Shown here: piece by piece, positions 60,201 through 64,000 of the stretch
Position numbering within the stretch: position 1 is the first letter of the stretch
Layout: every line of letters starts with the position of its first letter
From: Acanthaster planci
Lineage: Eukaryota; Echinodermata; Asteroidea; Valvatida; Acanthasteridae
Assembly: GCF_001949145.1 (NCBI RefSeq)
Contig: NW_019091368.1
Span: 1,134,138-1,198,137 of the forward strand
Reading direction: 5' to 3'
DNA length: 64,000 bases
Position numbers and translations under genes: made by a program
The notes under the pieces: generated by a model
Database searches by the model: none
Seen by the model: only the letters and a program-made list of their open reading frames with translations
Told to the model about the DNA's origin: nothing

Positions 60201-61051
60201 GGTCTAGACAATTTCAGAACTACTGCATTTAGACTGTGTTAAAAATCTTAGCCCACTAAGCTGTGTCCAATGTACATTTCTCAAGCCCCAACATATTGTT
60301 TTTTCAAGTCCACAGGACTTCTTACGTACCAAGAATCTACCAGTTCATGGGACAGTAGCAGCTACTGATTTTCACATCACTAGCATTTATACGTACAGTA
60401 TTTTTTAGCATACATGCATCGTGTATTCTCCCACATGTACATGTACATACATTTGATTACCAGGCAAGCCAACCAACATCCCCCCAAAAAATTCATTTTC
60501 AGGGAATGGAAGTCACTACAGCCCTTTGAACGTAACATCTGGCTATACTCTGTGTGTATGGGGGAGGTGTTTACTTCTCTGCAGTTTCATTTCCGAGGAT
60601 TAGGTGCAGTCTGCTTCAAAGACATGTACAATCCTACAAGTAACCGGTACACAGGAACATGTTCATCACATGTACAGTACATGTACCTACCAGTACTGCA
60701 TAGCACATGTCAGACAGCTTCCATATTGGTAATAAGTTTTCAAATTGCTTACTTAGATTTTTGTGTCAATTCTGCAAAGGATTCTTTTTTTTAACCAAGT
60801 GTCAAAAGTGACAAAAAAATGAAATGATTAACCCTCCTAAAATCTAGCACCTTTGGATGGGCAAAAAAAATGAATCCAGAAAAGAAAACCTGAGAAATGA
60901 CAACCCTGTGACAAGGACAGCTTATTGGAAAGACGGCCATGTGCCTACCCTGACTTTGGGCACCACTCTTCGCATAGCCTCATTGTTATGGTCTCGTAAG
61001 AGCTGAGGCAGGTTGTTGATGACGCTGATTCGTTGAACCTCTTGCCCAGAA
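18247..61051 (-). CDS. PPP4R4: Protein phosphatase 4 regulatory subunit 4 (gene span, 23 exons, 5' end off the window)
   Basis: Twenty-three exons join in one frame for 853 residues. All have GT-AG introns and compatible phases. Peptides match vertebrate PPP4R4 as I recall it along most of its length: INNLPQLL, AILPELVELS, VRLAALETIV, GELISLLKDDSLE, LSDLIPALLSAE, LTSDQIYSK, MRYNRKLEQRQ, AVLELDK and DLLDQKKEEDEQLLLEME. Residues 1-610 are HEAT-type helical repeats, about 620-660 a charged coiled coil, and 660-853 a Ser/Thr/Lys-rich disordered tail. The known family member (also called PP4R4 or KIAA1622) forms a stable cytosolic complex with the PP4 catalytic subunit. The length fits the vertebrate protein (about 870) minus the N-terminal 60-70 residues, whose exon(s) lie beyond 64000. 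No frame break is seen. Confidence 0.95.
18714..18810 (-). CDS. PPP4R4: PPP4R4 exon v, residues 813-844
   Basis: The acceptor is GATTTCTAG. It encodes GESRKSSGTSVTSPRVRQ and SSASSVATTNSTTR. It ends AGGAT before GTAAGT. Without splicing it would read Met then TAA (stop at 18710-18712), a possible alternative C-terminus. Confidence 0.75.
18975..19081 (-). CDS. PPP4R4: PPP4R4 exon u, residues 777-812
   Basis: The acceptor is GAACGTCACCAG and the donor is CACATG before GTAGGT. It encodes KSRKGSEQNATTAVDGPS and SSGSTSSIKRTSSTSGTH. It joins exon t in the only open frame. A further small exon could hide in the 3.8 kb upstream intron, which contains the second assembly gap. Confidence 0.78.
19743..19899. 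mobile_element. Inverted-repeat element (MITE family C, copy 2)
   Basis: Left arm ACCGTAACTACGGTGGCACC (19743-19762) is mirrored on the other strand by GCCGTTACTGCGGTGGCTCC ending near 19885. It shares the right arm and parts of the interior with 11920-12088, in opposite orientation. It lies in the intron between exons t and u. Confidence 0.6.
21828..21850. repeat. TTAT/TATT microsatellite
   Basis: About five and a half units of the tetranucleotide TTTA lie in a row, within the PPP4R4 exon t/u intron. Confidence 0.9.
22081..22526. other. Assembly gap in a PPP4R4 intron
   Basis: There are 446 N bases, immediately left of the dispersed repeat copy at 22550. The assembly probably broke in repeat sequence. 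A small exon could be hidden, but phases across it already agree. Confidence 0.95.
22550..22735 (+). repeat. Dispersed repeat, copy 2 (partner at 13585)
   Basis: It aligns with 13585-13770 along its length, and its left end may continue into the gap. It contains AGAGGGCGCAATTTTCC, a type of motif common in invertebrate non-coding repeats. The open frame (60 codons) ends in TAA at 22733 and shows no known domain. Confidence 0.6.
22854..23010 (-). CDS. PPP4R4: PPP4R4 exon t, residues 725-776
   Basis: The acceptor is TTTTTTGATAACAG and the donor is TCCAA before GTAAGT. It encodes GTKMGKAPGKKSLENATF, AAPTASSASKVTTPSVKA, GKKSPVPEPNNNKPTS. If not spliced it would end at a TAA overlapping the donor. 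Because GTAAGT is a perfect donor and two more in-frame exons follow, I take it as spliced. Confidence 0.8.
23612..23701 (-). CDS. PPP4R4: PPP4R4 exon s, residues 695-724
   Basis: The acceptor is TTTTCCCTCTTAG and the donor is ACAGAG before GTGAAT. It encodes VTKPAKTGSATGKRPPPASS and SNTSVQSTNR. This is low-complexity tail sequence. It is placed in the gene by phase, splice sites and the Ser/Thr/Pro composition of the vertebrate tail rather than by direct similarity. Confidence 0.8.
24186..24400 (+). mobile_element. tRNA-derived SINE
   Basis: A pol III A box (GGTTGGTGCAGTGGT) is followed about 40 bp later by a perfect B box (GGGTTCGAATCCC). Then comes a non-tRNA body with TGTGGTTTTCCTCCACCT, of the kind seen in other invertebrate SINEs. 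The tRNA-like head is too diverged in its acceptor stem to be a working tRNA. It abuts the inverted-repeat element at 24403. Confidence 0.8.
24403..24592. mobile_element. Inverted-repeat element with CACAAG decamers
   Basis: The left end CAGTGTTGAAGTCTAGAC and the opposite-strand right end CAGTGTTGTCCAGACTTC form imperfect terminal repeats. Just inside the left end, CACAAGACC, CACAAGCCC and CACAAGTAA repeat at short intervals, with matching decamers near the right end. The same arrangement occurs at 41516-41691. Confidence 0.6.
24665..24890 (-). CDS. PPP4R4: PPP4R4 exon r (coiled coil), residues 620-694
   Basis: The acceptor is TTTCTTGACTACAG and the donor is AAGAAAG before GTGAGC. It starts LSSKRQAEDDLLDQKKEE and continues DEQLLLEMERREQEDAEG, a charged coiled coil shared with vertebrates (DLLDQEKEREELLLLEME). 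It then turns into Gly/Ser/Ala/Lys-rich sequence (SGTKVPSSAKGGDKRK, TASAAAKK). The exon is strongly GC-rich. Confidence 0.93.
26447..26488 (-). CDS. PPP4R4: PPP4R4 exon q (14 codons), residues 606-619
   Basis: The acceptor is TTTTCATTACAG and the donor is GGATCT before GTAAGT. It encodes AVLELDKIPMCVGS, matching vertebrate TVLELDRMEMSMD. It is phase 0 on both sides, so it can be skipped without a frameshift. Confidence 0.9.
26950..27110 (+). repeat. Dispersed repeat family D, copy 1
   Basis: It shares GCTGYATCCAAATC, GCTAGGTCT, GGTCTT and ATTRGAAATATRTGGA in order with 28340-28470, and more weakly with 37240-37420. It is non-coding, inside a PPP4R4 intron. Confidence 0.6.
27157..27301 (-). 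CDS. PPP4R4: PPP4R4 exon p, residues 557-605
   Basis: The acceptor is TTTTCATCTGTAG and the donor is AGAAGG before GTAGGT. It encodes RLKFCSLLPSLKAQFKLP, KDLQLSQQLETIVRRLLS, MESDQDVVTAVRR, the last HEAT repeat. The upstream 1.45 kb intron holds an inverted-repeat element (27465-27597) and a dispersed repeat copy (28340-28470). Confidence 0.95.
27465..27597. mobile_element. 133-bp inverted-repeat element
   Basis: The left end AGGGCCTGTTTGTTTCACAT and the opposite-strand right end AGGGCCTGCTTGTTCCACAC continue to GGATC on both sides, giving about 31-bp arms with some 25 matches. The AGGGCC tips resemble the CAGGG ends of hAT-type elements, but no clear 8-bp target duplication is visible. Confidence 0.7.
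28340..28470 (+). repeat. Dispersed repeat family D, copy 2
   Basis: It is in the same orientation as 26950-27110. Shared blocks include GCTGTATCCAAATCC, GAGCTAGGTCT and CATTGGAAATATGTGGA. Confidence 0.6.
28752..28899 (-). CDS. PPP4R4: PPP4R4 exon o, residues 508-556
   Basis: The acceptor is CATGTCCACAG and the donor is GTCAG before GTAAAA. It encodes ECCHSKNHRYRKLFIDICH, FSLELFSRSFFKENLYNY, VIQLAQDPVPNV. The FS-SFF...DPV-NVR pattern matches the vertebrate protein. The split Arg codon is completed by exon p. Confidence 0.93.
29572..29677 (-). CDS. PPP4R4: PPP4R4 exon n, residues 473-507
   Basis: The acceptor is TTTCTAACACAG and the donor is ATTGCAG before GTGAGG. It encodes RVLPVQLAAARTMCVFMRY and NRKLEQRQDMCGKLIA. 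LPVQ-AA-RT-C-F-RYNRK-EQR is nearly invariant with vertebrates. Confidence 0.95.
30419..30601 (-). CDS. PPP4R4: PPP4R4 exon m, residues 412-472
   Basis: The acceptor is CTCCCCATCACAG and the donor is CTCAT before GTACGT. It is 61 codons: ITGLSDLIPALLSAESAAAA, SRNWRLHRDILDKYSHLP, RCLTSDQIYSKIMPVIFRH, ITSH. It is very close to vertebrate LPDLIPAL-AAE-RAAAS and SSDQIYYRF. The upstream intron is the longest (5.0 kb) and holds a TTAA-flanked MITE (32801-33386) and a SINE tail (32100-32262). Confidence 0.95.
32100..32262 (+). mobile_element. SINE fragment (tail part)
   Basis: It shares GGGAGCTG, AGGAATGTT and GGATAATGAT, in order and spacing, with the 3' part of the SINE at 40930-41222. The tRNA-like head is missing or unrecognisable. 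Confidence 0.55.
32801..33386. mobile_element. TTAA-flanked MITE, piggyBac-like
   Basis: TTAA at 32801-32804 and 33383-33386 flanks a 578-bp unit whose ends are perfect 15-bp inverted repeats (CCACTACCTGCCGGG). TTAA target duplication and CC-starting ends are typical of piggyBac-type elements. A subterminal repeat (AAACCGGGC, AAAACCGGGC) lies near the right end. The longest frame (112 codons) is not a transposase, so this is non-autonomous. It lies in the PPP4R4 exon l/m intron. Confidence 0.8.
35628..35711 (-). CDS. PPP4R4: PPP4R4 exon l, residues 384-411
   Basis: The acceptor is TCTCTTGGCCATCAAG and the donor is TCCAAG before GTGAGT. It encodes VIQGVVSHLPDALDAFAKGG and GNVITESK. HLP and the Gly-Gly turn fit the vertebrate protein. 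A later AG (after GTTATTC) is ignored because it would break the frame. The upstream 713-bp intron carries a 43-bp tandem repeat at 36063-36160. Confidence 0.9.
36063..36160. repeat. Tandem repeat, 43 bp x 2.3
   Basis: The unit begins GCCTRAAATGAAGGCCAMAG and contains AAGCCTAAAT. Copies start at 36063, 36106 and 36149 (partial). It lies in the short intron between exons k and l. Confidence 0.8.
36425..36502 (-). CDS. PPP4R4: PPP4R4 exon k, residues 358-383
   Basis: The acceptor is TATTGCTCCAG and the donor is CTAGAG before GTAGGA. It encodes VAKMLGSSVLTIQGELI and SLLKDDSLE in 26 codons, phase 0 on both sides. ELI-LL-D-SLE is a signature of the family. Confidence 0.95.
36876..36995 (-). CDS. 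PPP4R4: PPP4R4 exon j, residues 318-357
   Basis: The acceptor is CCCATGTTGCAG and the donor is CACGAG before GTAACG. It is exactly 40 codons, phase 0 at both ends: CMVLFAGPRNFKTELHGTF, ASLCDDPNKCVRITMASG, FHE. It aligns to the vertebrate FVDPKNF...LC-DP-VPVR HEAT repeat and is GC-rich. Confidence 0.93.
37240..37420 (+). repeat. Dispersed repeat family D, weak third copy
   Basis: It shares the order of GAAAAATATGTAGGA, ACAGAGCCACAG and GGCCTGTTTTGGACA with the copies at 26950 and 28340 (AGAAATATATGGA, AAGCCATAGCTC, GCCCATTTCAGACA). Similarity is modest. Confidence 0.4.
37538..37615 (-). CDS. PPP4R4: PPP4R4 exon i, residues 292-317
   Basis: The acceptor is TTTATGTTGAAG and the donor is TTTCCG before GTAAGT. 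It encodes SPPILNLYREEDRHMECRRH then CAFNFP, aligned to vertebrate IPPQILEQEKKY...CAYNFP. The upstream intron (2.6 kb) contains the second MITE family A copy at 39555-39662. Confidence 0.92.
39555..39662. mobile_element. MITE family A, copy 2 (inverted relative to copy 1)
   Basis: The left end is TTTGCATGGCTGCCATCTTA, and the right end on the other strand is TTTATGTGGTAGCCATTTTG. The interior matches copy 1 (1866-1975) on the opposite strand. The right arm is more decayed. Confidence 0.75.
40236..40324 (-). CDS. PPP4R4: PPP4R4 exon h, residues 262-291
   Basis: The acceptor is GTCAATCTTACAG and the donor is AGGCAG before GTCAGT. It encodes EDQKIWFLNFYCKLCVIG and LVPDKTRVNDRQ, matching the vertebrate DQ-x3-FL-x-FY-x-KLC segment. 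The upstream intron (2.0 kb) holds a tRNA-derived SINE (40930-41222) and an inverted-repeat element (41516-41691). Confidence 0.92.
40930..41222 (+). mobile_element. tRNA-derived SINE with shared 3' tail
   Basis: The A-box-like TGGCCCAGTGATCAGAG is followed by a B-box-like GGTGTTTGAATCC, giving a tRNA-type head. The body ends with GGGAGCTGGAATAGATG, AGGAATGTT and GGATAATGATGATAATATAG. That tail recurs at 32100-32262, so it belongs to the SINE family and not to one insertion. Confidence 0.65.
41516..41691. mobile_element. Inverted-repeat element with CACAAGACC decamers
   Basis: Ends CCAGGGCTGTAA and, opposite strand, CCAGGGCTAGT bound about 176 bp. The left part has AGTCACAAGACC, TTCACGAGTCC and the right part has inverted TCACAGGTCCC and TCACAGGC. 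It is related in layout to 24403-24592. Confidence 0.6.
42351..42473 (-). CDS. PPP4R4: PPP4R4 exon g, residues 221-261
   Basis: The acceptor is TCTTCCCCCAG and the donor is TCAG before GTTATT, a weak one. It encodes ETCTQTIIPLVCKFCETAM, RCEDSTLPSVARQFGRLCHG, LS. RLCHGL is shared with vertebrates. The upstream intron (4.2 kb) contains a 133-codon open frame at 44911-45312 that I do not accept as coding. Confidence 0.92.
44401..44435. repeat. ACATGTAC palindrome cluster
   Basis: It is made of overlapping TACATGT/CATGTAC units. Further clusters lie at about 43541-43557, 46018-46033, 47790-47803, 59601-59627, 60432-60450, 62307-62324, 63246-63290, 63487-63515 and 63698-63713. Each is self-complementary. 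Confidence 0.8.
46690..46811 (-). CDS. PPP4R4: PPP4R4 exon f, residues 180-220
   Basis: The acceptor is TTTGAATTGTAG and the donor is GATG before GTAAGT. It encodes GLEPTKSAILPELVELSN, DEESCVRLAALETIVSLL, SLLDD: a full HEAT repeat with the typical Asp-x-x-x-x-VR turn. It is separated from exon e by only 344 bp. Confidence 0.95.
47156..47263 (-). CDS. PPP4R4: PPP4R4 exon e, residues 144-179
   Basis: The acceptor is CATTTCCCACAG and the donor is TTGGG before GTGAGT. It encodes MIKRDILPLVTSLCQNVD and YEVRACMCRQLDSVARGLG, one of the best conserved HEAT repeats. The upstream intron (3.1 kb) shows no clear element. A weak tRNA-like B box (GGTTCAAGTCC) at about 49067 has no matching A box at the right spacing. 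Confidence 0.95.
50346..50452 (-). CDS. PPP4R4: PPP4R4 exon d, residues 109-143
   Basis: The acceptor is TGTGTTGACAG and the donor is TTCAT before GTGAGT. It encodes VLTVAMAKGQLSQSVQSR and LASCHILGKIATRCDSF. The QLSQ-VQSRL-SC-ILGK core is almost identical to the vertebrate protein. Two bases carry over. The upstream intron (3.6 kb) contains the 26-bp palindrome at 53180-53205. Confidence 0.93.
53180..53205. repeat. Perfect 26-bp palindrome
   Basis: AAAGGTCGTAAGC is followed at once by its exact reverse complement. CTTTTGCTGGGAAGCG follows, and a related CCTTTTGCCGGGCAC lies at about 53483. It may be a transposon end or a protein site. Confidence 0.85.
54009..54082 (-). CDS. PPP4R4: PPP4R4 exon c, residues 84-108
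   Basis: It encodes DISEAWLEVLLQVITCLP and KDILKRD. The acceptor ...TGTCTCAAG at 54083 was chosen because it keeps the same length as vertebrate RDTGVSNAW. Another AG nine bases on (start 54073) is also in frame and would give RDPEAW. The donor is AGAGAT before GTAAGT. The upstream intron (4.8 kb) holds a tRNA-like SINE at 56318-56416 and an inverted repeat at 55541-55634. Confidence 0.9.
55541..55634. repeat. Short inverted repeat, 13-bp arms
   Basis: GAATGGGCTTTCC at the left and GAACGGGCTTTCC on the opposite strand at the right match at 12 of 13 bases. The unit is about 94 bp and non-coding. Confidence 0.5.
56318..56416 (-). mobile_element. tRNA-like SINE head
   Basis: On the minus strand, A-box-like AAGTGGTTGAGTAGTAAGAC is followed by GGTCGTGGGTTTAAATTCC (B box). 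The spacing resembles a tRNA with a variable arm. The stems are too diverged for a functional tRNA. Confidence 0.6.
58855..59002 (-). CDS. PPP4R4: PPP4R4 exon b, residues 35-83
   Basis: The acceptor is GGAATTCCCAG and the donor is CCCAG before GTCAGT. It encodes EVLHLANCDLQDAATKVF and then VTIIEERIVTPPVY, AQNFLPTIIANVDNRDP: paired helices of a HEAT repeat. It is notably GC-rich compared with the surrounding intron. One base carries into exon c. Confidence 0.93.
60949..61051 (-). CDS. PPP4R4: PPP4R4 exon a (first seen), residues 1-34 of the partial product
   Basis: The acceptor is TCTTCCCTTGCAG and the donor is AGG before GTAGGC. It encodes SGQEVQRISVINNLPQLL then RDHNNEAMRRVVPKVR, the counterpart of the vertebrate SAGQDVQ...RRVLPKVR segment. 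The first base completes a codon from an upstream exon that is not in the window. The downstream intron is 1.9 kb and shows only ACATGTAC motifs (59601-59627, 60432-60450). Confidence 0.93.
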
Positions 61052-62070
61052 CTGCAAGGGAAGATCAAAGACAACATTCAATTATTCACAAAAATGTCTT
61101 CACTGATCACATTTAGACAGAGCTGATTGGAGAAGTTCAGTGCTCATTAACCAGAAAAGTTGAACCTTTAATGTCAGATAAGACGAAGAACACAACTGTG
61201 CCTTGATTGGAATTAAGGCAGCCTAAAAGTGTGCACTGTTATGAAAACAATTATAACGTGTATAACGTAGTCAGATTTTATGCCTACTAATTCATTATGG
61301 GGATGTACATGTATGTTTTTGAATTTGATAAAATAAAATACGACCCTCTGTGGGTTCTAACTTTCACGCTTGCAAAATGCCAACACACATGCATGTACCA
61401 CACAAGAGGTACATTTACCAGTGTACTAACAACCTCTGCACTGACTTCACCCTAACTCCCTATGCATTCTTTGAAAGAAATTCCTGGACCCTGCAAAACC
61501 CTCTAAAATCTTTCAAGGTACCAACAAAATGCCCCTCCAAAGAGACAATCTGCTGTTTTGGACTGAGCTAATGCCACAGGTTCCGGTCTACTGCACATGA
61601 CTAGTACATCATTAACTGGCATAATGTGACAGCAGCTAAGCTTTTCATTTTGCACCTCCCTAAATCCTACAAAGTCCACCTTCCAATGGATTTTTAGGGT
61701 CTGGGGGGTTAACCAGGGTTAATGACAAGGACACAATTAAAAAAAAAAAGCACATCAATACAGCCCCAGTGCAAAGGTTTCGCTAAGTCAGACGATGACC
61801 ACAATGATGTCAAGGCACACAGCAACAGGCAGAACATTTTAACCCTACAATTTACCACATGTTTGCATACACTACTAGGCTGTAAATAGCTGGGAATAAA
61901 ATTAATTAGAGTCGGTAATAAAATAATTTTATATTATTTGAACACCTGCATGGACATAGTTTATCTACAGTAACATGTATTTCACTTGCCTACCACACAG
62001 CTGTTGTTTATTTCCATTACTTGAGTGTTTCGGTATTTACATGTATGCCTGGCCATCTACTATTCTAGTC

Positions 62071-62106
62071 AGTCCTGATGAAGATCTCCGGATCGAAATG
62101 TTGACT
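62071..62106 (+). other. Hammerhead-like motif, copy 1
   Basis: CTGATGA (62075-62081), a hairpin GATC-TCCG-GATC (62083-62094) and GAAA (62095-62098) are in hammerhead order. The 5' AGTC (62071-62074) can pair with GACT (62103-62106) as a 4-bp stem I. An extra A sits between the core and stem II, and stem III (TGTT) is not self-complementary, so activity is doubtful. Confidence 0.35.
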
Positions 62107-62904
62107 CTATCTTATGTTCTACATGTTGTGTTAAACCAGCTCAAAAAAACCATAACAATTTAATTTATGTTTAATTTTATATCGTAAACAACTCTTGAGG
62201 GTGATGCTGAACTGCAGCTTGAAATGGAGAAAAAATAAATGGTAGCAGAGGTTCATGTACAGTGTACCACGATCAGACTCAAGTACAATAACATACCTTG
62301 TACCAGTGCATGTACATGTACATAATTCACAGAATGAAATGTTTCCCCTCACAGGAACACCAATCACGTAAACGTGTCAGGGGCTCACTGCGACCAAAAA
62401 AAGCAGCGTGCTTTGATTTATGCGACACTCCCGAACAGGTGCTCAACACATATAAATTTGCGTATTGAGGCATTTGGACATCATCCAAATGCTACAAAGG
62501 GTAACGGGTGCAGTAGTGCTGCCAGTACCTTTAGCAAACAGAACAAAAAAAGGAGACGGATTAAGCTGTTTCTGTGGGTACATGTGGGTACATGTAAATA
62601 GCTCACGGGGTTTTTTTAAGAAGCGTCCAAATCACTCCATGGAAAGACATATTTTGTCGTGCCTCAGTAACTGCTTGATATAGAATTTGTAAAAGTAAAT
62701 GGTTAACGTGCCATTAGGAAGGTACGTGTATTCGTCTCAGCCACTGTATTCTATTTTGCACAGTTGCATGGTGAAGAACTTTGGAGGACTCGGGGAAAAA
62801 ATACCTTGAAAGTCAACATTAAACCATACTGGAACTGTAACAAAGTTTACTGTCTTTTCACAAAGCTTCAGTTACATGTATTCACGTTCATTGTTCAGAT
62901 GAAA

Positions 62905-63000
62905 GAAATTGCCTGAAGCGGAATTGGAACGGGCTATCTCCAATCCATCATACCAGTGCTCTATTGACTACCAGTATGCTACAGCCCCACTGGTACACTG
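62905..63000 (-). mobile_element. tRNA-like SINE head
   Basis: On the minus strand, GGGGCTGTAGCATACTGGTAG (A box region) is followed by CCCGTTCCAATTCCGC (B-box-like). It is a diverged tRNA-derived sequence and part of an open frame only by chance. Confidence 0.55.
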
Positions 63001-63298
63001 CCACTTCATCTAGACAATTGTCTTTGAAATGAAAGGAAGGAGACTTAACCCAAATATGTACGGTAGGTACACGCATCGTACTGCTCAATGTGACTTGCTG
63101 CAAACCCGGAAATACAAACTGAGGCTCACTCAAAAGAAATGGGTTTGTTGTTATTTTCAAATCATCAAAATAAATGTCACAGTCCAGCTGGAAGTTTACC
63201 TCTGATTCCTTTCCAAGTACATACGCGTACATGGTAACTATTGGCACATACATGTACATATGGATACTGATATGTTACATGTACATGTATATTTGTGT

Positions 63299-63441
63299 AT
63301 GAGTAAAAAAACGATTGCGGACTGAAGACGGACAGAGTACACTGTTCGAAACGTCAACTTATACCCCGATTCTTCTCAGAACAACCACACACACTCAAGA
63401 AAGAGATTTATCCCTGGTGAAACTGCAATCGTTTTACTCAT
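63299..63441 (+). mobile_element. 143-bp inverted-repeat element with hammerhead-like core
   Basis: The ends ATGAGTAAAAAAACGATTGC (63299-63318) and, on the opposite strand, ATGAGTAAAACGATTGC (63425-63441) are inverted repeats differing only by three A residues. Just inside the left arm, CTGAAGA, the hairpin GGACAG-loop-CTGTTC (63330-63347), GAAA and then ACGTC follow in hammerhead order. No coding frame is meaningful. Confidence 0.55.
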
Positions 63442-64000
63442 GTAGTTCTTTCACCATGAAAACCTTCAACTCTTATCTATATTTGTGTACATACATATAT
63501 ACATGTACATGTACCATACTATTGACATGACACAGTATAGTGGCATGGTATATTGACATGATCCATGTACAGTACACGTAATATTTTTACAGTTGGTGTG
63601 AGTTTCATCAATAACAGTTTGAAGGATTCTGTCTAGCAACACAAACAATCCAAGATGACACGCCTATTAGTTTATTCAAACCATCCATATACCCTACAGG
63701 TACATGTACATGGGTTTTTATGAGGTTACAGAAACAAAGCTGTGGCTAGACAAATAACTGCCAGGGGAGACTCTACTGTAAAGTCTGAAGATGCCTGTCT
63801 ATATGTCTAAAAATAGCTCCAGCTTATTGATATCATATTTCAGGTAACTCATTTTAGAGTTGTGCGGACAGGGGCTAAACTTCAATTTCTCGAAGCTGTA
63901 GAGGACATGAAATACTCCTCCGGGGCTAATCCATGAAGAAGTGGACAGAGTCAGAAATGTAGACCACTATGATGTGAATGGGAACAAACAAAAAATCCTG

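Larger units (their letters stand above)
61052..64000. other. PPP4R4 intron sequence running off the window
   Basis: No exon encoding the missing PPP4R4 N-terminus (vertebrate segment ending near IERAVYLL) can be found on the minus strand here. The stretch holds a tRNA-like SINE (62905-63000), two short elements with a hammerhead-like core (62071-62106; 63299-63441) and many ACATGTAC motifs. Confidence 0.6.

Overview
This is eukaryotic genomic DNA: two multi-exon genes with GT-AG introns, AT-rich introns and intergenic DNA, tRNA-derived SINEs, many short inverted-repeat elements, and a very common self-complementary motif (TACATGTACATG). It looks like a draft assembly of a marine invertebrate. 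An echinoderm or other non-vertebrate deuterostome is my best guess, from repeat style and gene content, but the sequence does not prove it. There are two assembly gaps, at 10375-10676 and 22081-22526. There is no bacterial-style operon, CRISPR array or intact autonomous transposon.

Layout. 1-4497: no gene I can support. 4498-10692, plus strand: a six-exon gene for a nuclear C2H2 zinc-finger protein, starting at a TATA box with an ATG at 4573. It has a very basic N-terminus, an acidic Ser/Glu stretch, one CX4C finger in exon 3, and a C-terminal finger array that the first gap cuts. I cannot name it. 10693-18246: convergent intergenic and 3' UTR space with repeats. 18247-61051, minus strand: 23 exons that join in one frame for about 853 residues and match PPP4R4, the HEAT-repeat regulatory subunit 4 of protein phosphatase 4. 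The N-terminal exon(s), roughly 60-70 residues in vertebrates, lie beyond the right end of the sequence given here. 61052-64000: first-intron DNA with a tRNA-like SINE and two short elements carrying a hammerhead-like core.

The two genes are transcribed toward each other and there is no sign that they act together. PPP4R4 is a cytosolic scaffold that binds the PP4 catalytic subunit. The zinc-finger protein is a probable DNA-binding nuclear factor.

The least ordinary material is in the non-coding DNA: paired CUGANGA-hairpin-GAAA motifs; a TTAA-flanked piggyBac-like MITE; an inverted-repeat family with iterated TCACAAGTCC-type decamers; a MITE with a YY1-like terminus in two opposite copies; a 26-bp perfect palindrome; and several paired repeat families. 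I see no convincing new biological system. The two best leads are the hammerhead-like elements and the unnamed zinc-finger gene.
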